Positions 1 through 3,711 of a stretch of DNA of 5,146 nucleotides are shown here, in pieces. How positions within the stretch are numbered: the stretch's first letter is position 1; every line of letters begins with the position of its first letter. The position numbers were made by a program, and so were the translations under genes. The notes below the pieces were generated by a model. It did not search any database and was not told the DNA's origin. It saw only the letters and a program-made list of their open reading frames with translations. Source of the stretch: JAFAGX01 sp035624085. Its GTDB lineage: Bacteria > Acidobacteriota > Terriglobia > Terriglobales > Acidobacteriaceae. The stretch lies in contig DASPSE010000174.1 in the NCBI GenBank assembly GCA_035624085.1, forward strand, positions 1 to 5,146, read 5' to 3'.

Positions 1-281
1 GCTCGCTTGGCCGCGGTTTCGATGCGGGCGGAAATCACAAACGGAAGCGCGCCTTCGTCATGGATGGAAACGCGGGCGTGTTTCACTTCGAGCGTTTCGA
101 GAACTTCGCGAGTTTGGCGCAGGATCGAATCGCCGTAGTAGAGGCCGACACGGGACTCCAGCGCGATCTCCAGGCCGCCGCTATCGCGTGGCTCGATGGC
201 AACGTGCAGGTCAGAGCGGATGTCCTGGCCCCAGTGTCCGGCTTCGGCCGATCTAGTGGCGATGTGCGTCGCGCTACTCAT
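1..281 (-). CDS. Citrate lyase acyl carrier (CitD-like) domain protein, N-terminal part, runs off the left edge
   Basis: Translating from the ATG at 281 gives 93 complete codons with no stop before the window edge. Residues about 27-53 align without gaps to the CitD core as I remember it from E. coli: IEPRDSGG, then ESRV, then YGDSI (residues 49-53) match IAPLDTQD, NSSV and FGDAI. Further on, HDEGAL (74-79) and SARIE (84-88) match VDDKGAL and RARLE. CitD is the gamma subunit of citrate lyase and carries a phosphoribosyl-dephospho-CoA arm on serine. Here the expected S-G/S-D attachment motif reads R22-S23-D24, so the candidate serine is shifted by one position. CitD is about 98 residues long, so the protein could end just outside the window or continue as a CitD-CitE (HpcH/HpaI aldolase) fusion; the sequence cannot say which. 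GAAGGA lies 9 bases before the ATG. The reading frame is the same as that of the dehydrogenase gene 60 bases upstream. The domain call is fairly sure; the reaction is not. Confidence 0.8.
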   Translation of the reverse strand, partial: MSSATHIATRSAEAGHWGQDIRSDLHVAIEPRDSGGLEIALESRVGLYYGDSILRQTREVLETLEVKHARVSIHDEGALPFVISARIETAAKR

Positions 282-341
282 GTTCAAAAGTCCTTCAACC
301 GCAGAGAGCACAGGGGACGCCGAGCTCTTGATGGCCTGCAG
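282..341. repeat. Intergenic gap with a possible dispersed CGCAGAGAGCACAGGG-type repeat
   Basis: Plus-strand bases about 291-326 read TCCTTCAACCGCAGAGAGCA and then CAGGGGACGCC. This resembles, from memory, the 'ACCGCAGAGGACACAGAGGACGC' family of intergenic repeats found in many soil bacterial genomes. It consists of degenerate 8-9 base units (GCAGAGA, GCACAGGG, GACGCCGAG). Its left end, TCCTTC at 291-296, serves on the minus strand as the GAAGGA Shine-Dalgarno of the CitD-like gene. No promoter or terminator is evident in the gap. The repeat assignment rests on recall and needs a genome-wide search. Confidence 0.4.
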
Positions 342-1529
342 TTAGTCCAATTTTCTCAAAATCGCATCCGTCATCTGCACAGTCGATGCGGCGCCCTGGC
401 TGATAGCTTTCGGACCACCCGAAAACCGCATCATGTCGTAGGTTCGAACCTTCCCTTCCTGTACGACCGCCGCAATTGCTTTGCGGATGCGATCGGCTTT
501 TGCTCCCTCGCCGATGTGGTCGAGCATCATAGCTGCTGAAAGAATCATGGCGATCGGGTTCACGATGGGCGGATTCAATTCAGCATACTTGGGCGCAGAG
601 CCGTGTGTAGGCTCGAATACAGCGACTTCTTCTCCGATATTGCCCGAAGCTGCAAAACCCAGCCCGCCGACCAAGCCAGCGAAGGCGTCAGACAGAATAT
701 CTCCAAACAGGTTCGAGGCGACGATCACGTTGTAGTCCTCGGGATTCTTGTTCAGCCACATGAGCTGAGCGTCGATATTGGTCGACCAGAGCGCAAGGCC
801 GGAATAATTTTTGGCCACTTCTTTTGCGGTCTCTTCCATCATGCCGGAAGTTTCGCGGACGACATTCGGCTTCTCACAAATGGTTACACCTTTGAAGCCG
901 CGTTTCTTGGCGTATTCGAAAGCTGCGGTGACGATTCGGCGCGCGGCCGGGCGAGTAATGACGCGCACGCTGACCGCGATGTCCGGGCCGGGAACGTCGG
1001 CAAAAGCTTTGAACTTGGGATGGCTAGCCAGCGCGGCGCGAACATTATCCGGAGGATTTGTCCACTCGATACCAGCGTACATGCCTTCGGTGTTCTGGCG
1101 AAAGACGGTTGTATCGATTTGCGGCTCATCAAACCCACCGCCAACTTTCTTGCGGATGTAGTTCAGCGGGTTCCCCGTAAACCCGATGCAGGGACGCATG
1201 CAGACGTCGAGGTTGAACTTCTGCCGCATGGTCACGATGGGGCTGTAATAGACGTAGCCCTTCCCGCGCAGCTCGGGCTTCAGCTCGGCTTGCGCTTCTT
1301 TGTTCGGTTTGGATGTGATTGCGCCGAAAAGGCCCAGCTTGTGCTCGGCGAGCAAATCGACTGTGCGCTGGGGCAAAGCATTGCCTTCGTTGCGCCAGCA
1401 TTCCCAGCCGATGTCGGCATGAATGTAGTCGGCCTCAAAGCCGACGGCCTTCAAAACGCGCAATGCCTCGGGCAAGACCTGATTGCCGATGCCATCGCCG
1501 GGCATGCTAATTACGGTATGTTTGGCCAC
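342..1529 (-). CDS. Isocitrate/homoisocitrate/isopropylmalate-type beta-decarboxylating dehydrogenase
   Basis: This complete 395-residue protein belongs to the cytoplasmic family that oxidises a 2-hydroxy-3-carboxy acid and decarboxylates it to a 2-oxo acid, using NAD(P)+ and Mg2+/Mn2+. PGDGIG is at 10-15. The substrate arginines are R102 and R112 (MRQKFNLDVCMRP) and R144. The catalytic pair is Y151 (in TEGMYAGIEW) and K220 (ICEKPN). The metal aspartates are D253, D277 and D281 (NLFGDILSD), followed by GLVGGLG. The cofactor loop EPTHGSAPKYA (306-316) and TYDMMR (363-368) keep the Lys-Tyr and Tyr...Arg residues that mark NADP use in E. coli IDH. The substrate loop SPIVTMR (96-102) recalls fungal homoisocitrate dehydrogenase (SPIVALR), whereas YAGIEW recalls IDH. 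E is replaced by Q at 145 in the usual R-E-N-(S/T)-E motif. The start is GTG: GGGAGA lies 8 bases upstream and the next Met (9) falls just before PGDGIG. Family certain; substrate undecided. Confidence 0.95.
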   Translation of the reverse strand: MAKHTVISMPGDGIGNQVLPEALRVLKAVGFEADYIHADIGWECWRNEGNALPQRTVDLLAEHKLGLFGAITSKPNKEAQAELKPELRGKGYVYYSPIVTMRQKFNLDVCMRPCIGFTGNPLNYIRKKVGGGFDEPQIDTTVFRQNTEGMYAGIEWTNPPDNVRAALASHPKFKAFADVPGPDIAVSVRVITRPAARRIVTAAFEYAKKRGFKGVTICEKPNVVRETSGMMEETAKEVAKNYSGLALWSTNIDAQLMWLNKNPEDYNVIVASNLFGDILSDAFAGLVGGLGFAASGNIGEEVAVFEPTHGSAPKYAELNPPIVNPIAMILSAAMMLDHIGEGAKADRIRKAIAAVVQEGKVRTYDMMRFSGGPKAISQGAASTVQMTDAILRKLD

Positions 1530-1537
1530 GAATGCGA

Positions 1538-1543
1538 TCTCCC
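1538..1543 (-). promoter_or_regulatory. Shine-Dalgarno GGGAGA deciding a GTG start
   Basis: On the minus strand GGGAGA ends 8 bases before the GTG at 1529. No in-frame ATG lies close upstream, and the first internal ATG would leave only two residues before the GDGIG motif, so GTG is the likely start. The first G of this site is also the last base of an inverted-repeat arm (1543-1550/1565-1572), so folding of the leader could affect access to it. Confidence 0.6.
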
Positions 1544-1572
1544 AATAAGGATGCTCGTGTCGCGCCTTATTG
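1543..1572 (-). repeat. Inverted repeat (8-bp stem, 14-base loop) abutting the dehydrogenase ribosome site
   Basis: The arms CAATAAGG (1543-1550) and CCTTATTG (1565-1572) are perfect reverse complements separated by 14 bases. In the transcript the hairpin ends directly on the first G of the Shine-Dalgarno GGGAGA. The stem is A/U-rich and of moderate strength. It could be an mRNA structure that modulates translation or processing, or it could be chance; no known regulatory RNA family is recognised. Confidence 0.45.
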
Positions 1573-1575
1573 CAA

Positions 1576-1591
1576 TCGCGCTTGAGCGCGA
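1576..1591 (-). repeat. Short GC-rich palindrome TCGCGCT-TG-AGCGCGA
   Basis: The 7-base arms TCGCGCT (1576-1582) and AGCGCGA (1585-1591) are perfect reverse complements with two bases between; in RNA the loop would open to four or more bases. It lies 3 bases from the inverted repeat at 1543-1572, so the leader of the dehydrogenase gene could form two adjacent hairpins. No T-run follows it in the direction of transcription, so it is not a classical intrinsic terminator. Confidence 0.5.
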
Positions 1592-1611
1592 CTGCGCGCG
1601 GTCACTCGCCC

Positions 1612-1652
1612 AGGTCCTTCGTTCGGCAAACCGCGCCTCACTCGGGATGACA
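1612..1652. repeat. Candidate dispersed intergenic repeat, AGGTCCTTCG...CTCGGGATGACA type
   Basis: The plus strand starts with AGGTCCTTCGTTCGG and ends with CTCGGGATGACA. The reverse complement begins TGTCATCCCGAG, a few bases after the stop codon of the homoaconitase-like gene. This is the layout of the 'TGTCATCCTGAGCGAAGCGAAGGACCT' repeats I recall from acidobacterial and other soil genomes. A related element (TGTCATTCCGAG...GAGGAATCT) sits in the next gap at 3625-3658. Assignment is from memory and from this in-window similarity; copy number is unknown. Confidence 0.5.
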
Positions 1653-1656
1653 AGAA

Positions 1657-3603
1657 TCATGAAGACAATCCCAAACGCTTGGCGACAAGATTTTCCACAC
1701 CCTGCGCAATCACCAGCGATTGCGGCACGCTGCCCAGAGCCGGAAAGGGAAACTTTTCGCCGCGCCACTCGATCACGCCAGAAGTGAAATCAATATCGAT
1801 ATCTTCTCCGGGAATGACGGTTTTCTCCCTGGCTGCGATCTGCGTGGCAAACTGTTCGCGCAGGCGCTTCACTAATTCCGGAACCTCGACACACAGGAAC
1901 CCATTGTTATACGCGTTCCGCAGGTAAGTTTGCGAGAAGCTGGCGGCAATCACCAGGGGAATGCCCTTGGCTTTGAGACAAGTAACGGCCTGCTCGCGGC
2001 TCGATCCGGTGCCGAAGTTGAAACCGCTGACGATCGCGTCGCCCTTGGCGGTGCGCGAAGCAAATTGCGGATCGTAATTTTCCATGACAACTTTGGCCAT
2101 CATTTCCGGTGTCATGTCATCGCGGTAGGTGTAATCTTTGCCGTAGATGGCGTCGGTGTTGACGTTATCTTGCGGCATGAAGACTAACCGGCCGCGAATC
2201 CGCTCGGGAAAGCCGGGCAGTATTTCGACCTTTTCGGCTGCGGTTGTGGCGGGAAACTCTTTGTAGTTGCGATCCGGCTCGCGGCCATTGATCTCGTGCG
2301 GGCCTCGAATGTAGCCTGCAAGCGCAGAAGCCGCGACGACTTCCGGACTGGCAAGATAGCATTGTGCGTCGCGCGATCCCATGCGGCCTTTAAAATTGCG
2401 ATTGGTGGCCGAGATTCCCACCTCACCCGGTTCGAGAAGTCCTGTGCCGAGTCCGATGCATGGGCCACAGCCTGATGGCAGGGGCTTTGCTCCGGCTTCG
2501 AGCAGGGTTTGCCAGGTACCGCGCCGCTCGGCTTCTTCCTGCACCCACTTGCTGGCTGCCGCAAGATAGAACTTGACGCCAGGAGCGATCTTCTTCCCTT
2601 TGAGCACGCCGGCGGCTGCGTCTAAATCTTCCACGCGGGAATTAACGCAGGAAATAAGATACGCCTTCTGAATCGGAACCCTCTTTTTCTCCATGTCGGC
2701 TAGCGATGCCATCACCTGCACGGTATCGGGACCAGAGACGTGCGGCGTAACCTGGGCGAGATTGAGCACGATGCGAGCGGCGTAAACAGCGCCGCGATCG
2801 GGCTGCGGCGGAGTCCTGGCCCAGTTCTCAATGTCTTTCTCCGAAAAACGTTCGGTGCCGACTTCCTTCAGCCGTCGATGAACGCCCTGCAAGTAACGAA
2901 TCGTGACTTCGTCCACCGGAAACCAGCCGACCAGCGGTCCCCACTCGGTACTCATGTTGGAGATCGAGAAGCGGGCGTCCATGGAGAGGCTGGCGACGCC
3001 GGGCCCGCTGAATTCGACTGCCGAATTCAGAACCTCGTCGTGGTTGTAAATGCCGCATAGAGTAATGATGACGTCTTTGCCCGTCGCACCAGCAGGAAGC
3101 TTGCCTTCGAGGACAACCTGGATGGAACGGGGAATCTGCCACCAAAATTCGCCCGTCGCCCACACGGCTGCGGCATCGGTGCGAACGATGGGCGTGCCAA
3201 CAGCCCCAAGCGCGCCATACATGTTGGAATGCGAATCGGAGGCGACGACGAAGGATCCCGGCACCACGTATCCGCGCTCGACCATGATCTGATGGCCGAT
3301 GCCCGAGCCGGCTGGATAGAATTCCACGCCGTGTTCCTTGGCAAAGGCCGCGATCGACCGGTACTTTTTCAGATTAGCTTCGTCCTGGTTCTGGATGTCG
3401 TGATCGAGAGCGAAGACGAGTTGCGCGGGATTGTGAATTTTCCTGGCGCCAATGCCCTTGAACTTGCTCATGACCGCCGACGTATTGTCGTGGGTCATGA
3501 CGCGATGCGGGCGGATGGAAACGAAATCGCCTGTACGCAGTGGGCGCTTGGGTCCCTCGGCGAGATGTGTTTGCGCGATTTTTTCAACCATGGTTTGGGG
3601 CAT
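1657..3603 (-). CDS. Homoaconitase (Lys4)-type aconitase-superfamily hydro-lyase, fused large and small domains
   Basis: This complete 648-residue 4Fe-4S hydro-lyase isomerises a citrate-type to an isocitrate-type acid through an aconitate intermediate, in the cytoplasm. Large-subunit domain (about 20-435): VMTHDN (35-40), ASDSHSN (121-127), GTPIVRTDAAAVWATG (136-151). The cluster cysteines are C319 (ISCVNSR), C379 and C382 (GCGPC), followed by GISATNRNFKGRMGS (396-410). Swivel domain (about 470-640): DNVNTD (479-484), then YTYRDD (491-496) at the substrate loop, then NFGTGSSREQA (529-539) with the catalytic serine and arginine. By memory, the match to fungal homoaconitase Lys4 is close throughout (LDHDIQN, FYPAG, EPGEVGISATNRNF, GSSREQA). 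GSSREQA instead of aconitase/LeuD GSSREHA also points that way. The domain order is LeuC-like then LeuD-like in one chain, whereas prokaryotic homoaconitases of the lysine pathway are usually two subunits. The substrate could be homocitrate, an alkylcitrate or citrate; an annotation as plain aconitase is possible. Confidence 0.93.
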   Translation of the reverse strand: MPQTMVEKIAQTHLAEGPKRPLRTGDFVSIRPHRVMTHDNTSAVMSKFKGIGARKIHNPAQLVFALDHDIQNQDEANLKKYRSIAAFAKEHGVEFYPAGSGIGHQIMVERGYVVPGSFVVASDSHSNMYGALGAVGTPIVRTDAAAVWATGEFWWQIPRSIQVVLEGKLPAGATGKDVIITLCGIYNHDEVLNSAVEFSGPGVASLSMDARFSISNMSTEWGPLVGWFPVDEVTIRYLQGVHRRLKEVGTERFSEKDIENWARTPPQPDRGAVYAARIVLNLAQVTPHVSGPDTVQVMASLADMEKKRVPIQKAYLISCVNSRVEDLDAAAGVLKGKKIAPGVKFYLAAASKWVQEEAERRGTWQTLLEAGAKPLPSGCGPCIGLGTGLLEPGEVGISATNRNFKGRMGSRDAQCYLASPEVVAASALAGYIRGPHEINGREPDRNYKEFPATTAAEKVEILPGFPERIRGRLVFMPQDNVNTDAIYGKDYTYRDDMTPEMMAKVVMENYDPQFASRTAKGDAIVSGFNFGTGSSREQAVTCLKAKGIPLVIAASFSQTYLRNAYNNGFLCVEVPELVKRLREQFATQIAAREKTVIPGEDIDIDFTSGVIEWRGEKFPFPALGSVPQSLVIAQGVENLVAKRLGLSS

Positions 3604-3608
3604 AACTG

Positions 3609-3613
3609 CTCCT
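3609..3613 (-). promoter_or_regulatory. Shine-Dalgarno AGGAG selecting the upstream of two possible ATG starts
   Basis: AGGAG is placed 5 bases before the ATG at 3603 in the context GGCAGGAGCAGTTATG. A second in-frame ATG at 3591 (Met5) would be 17 bases from this site and has no better one of its own, so the 648-residue product is preferred. Confidence 0.7.
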
Positions 3614-3618
3614 GCCTT

Positions 3619-3654
3619 AAAAACAGATTCCTCGCGGCTGAAGCCGCTCGGAAT
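3619..3654 (-). terminator. Possible attenuator-like hairpin with T-run upstream of the homoaconitase-type gene
   Basis: In the transcribed direction the sequence is ATTCC, GA, GCGGCT, TC, AGCCGC, GA, GGAAT, then CTG and TTTTT. The inner 6-base arms and outer 5-base arms are perfect, separated by a GA/GA internal loop, and the T-run at 3623-3619 starts three bases after the stem. This fits a weak intrinsic terminator or attenuator inside the operon, followed about 6 bases later by the Shine-Dalgarno AGGAG. The same bases are also explained by a dispersed repeat (3625-3658), and the next gene must still be expressed, so partial termination or mRNA processing is more likely than a full stop. 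Confidence 0.35.
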
Positions 3655-3658
3655 GACA
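3625..3658. repeat. Candidate dispersed repeat: AGATTCCTCG-GCTGAAGC-core-CGGAATGACA
   Basis: The plus strand reads AGATTCCTCGCGGCTGAAGC followed by CGCTCGGAATGACA. Its complement, TGTCATTCCGAG...CGAGGAATCT, is the form of a very common intergenic repeat that I recall from acidobacterial genomes. It is an imperfect palindrome centred on GCGGCT-GA-AGCCGC. It parallels the element at 1612-1652, which lies in the same orientation just before the next gene. A whole-genome copy count would confirm it. Confidence 0.55.
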
Positions 3659-3683
3659 ATATAGGGAAAGAGCCTGGGTCGCA

Positions 3684-3700
3684 GCGCTGAAGCACAGCGC
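3684..3700 (-). repeat. Hairpin GCGCTG-AAGCA-CAGCGC after the MmgE/PrpD gene
   Basis: The arms GCGCTG (3684-3689) and CAGCGC (3695-3700) are perfect reverse complements with a 5-base loop, 12 bases beyond the MmgE/PrpD stop codon. It shares the 8-mer GCTGAAGC with the palindrome in the repeat at 3625-3658, so the gap carries two related hairpins. No T-run follows it closely. A role in mRNA 3'-end protection or processing between genes is possible but unproven. Confidence 0.45.
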
Positions 3701-3711
3701 CACCCAAAATC

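Noticed and set aside
33..36. DSGG of the CitD-like protein (residues 33-36) as the prosthetic-group serine motif
   Set aside because: Aligning S34 to the CitD serine would break the otherwise ungapped match through YGDSI; the motif falls inside the segment equivalent to CitD LDTQD. Coordinates given here are residue numbers of that protein.
60..539. Open frame of 159 codons on the plus strand
   Set aside because: It overlaps the CitD-like domain and the 3' end of the dehydrogenase in antisense; the minus-strand proteins match known families, this one does not.
603..1787. Open frame of 394 codons on the plus strand, opposite the dehydrogenase gene
   Set aside because: It runs antisense to a full-length dehydrogenase with all catalytic motifs intact, shows no recognisable domain and crosses the gap into the next gene. 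Long antisense frames are expected opposite GC-biased codons.
1657..3603. Ordinary LeuC/LeuD isopropylmalate isomerase or AcnA aconitase
   Set aside because: The length is too short for AcnA (about 890 residues), LeuC and LeuD are normally separate genes, and the motifs fit Lys4-type homoaconitase better. Activity on citrate is still possible.
3658..3663. TATATT on the minus strand as a possible -10 box of an internal promoter for the homoaconitase-type gene
   Set aside because: No -35-like hexamer (TTGACA-like) at 16-18 bases upstream; a lone -10-like hexamer is weak evidence.
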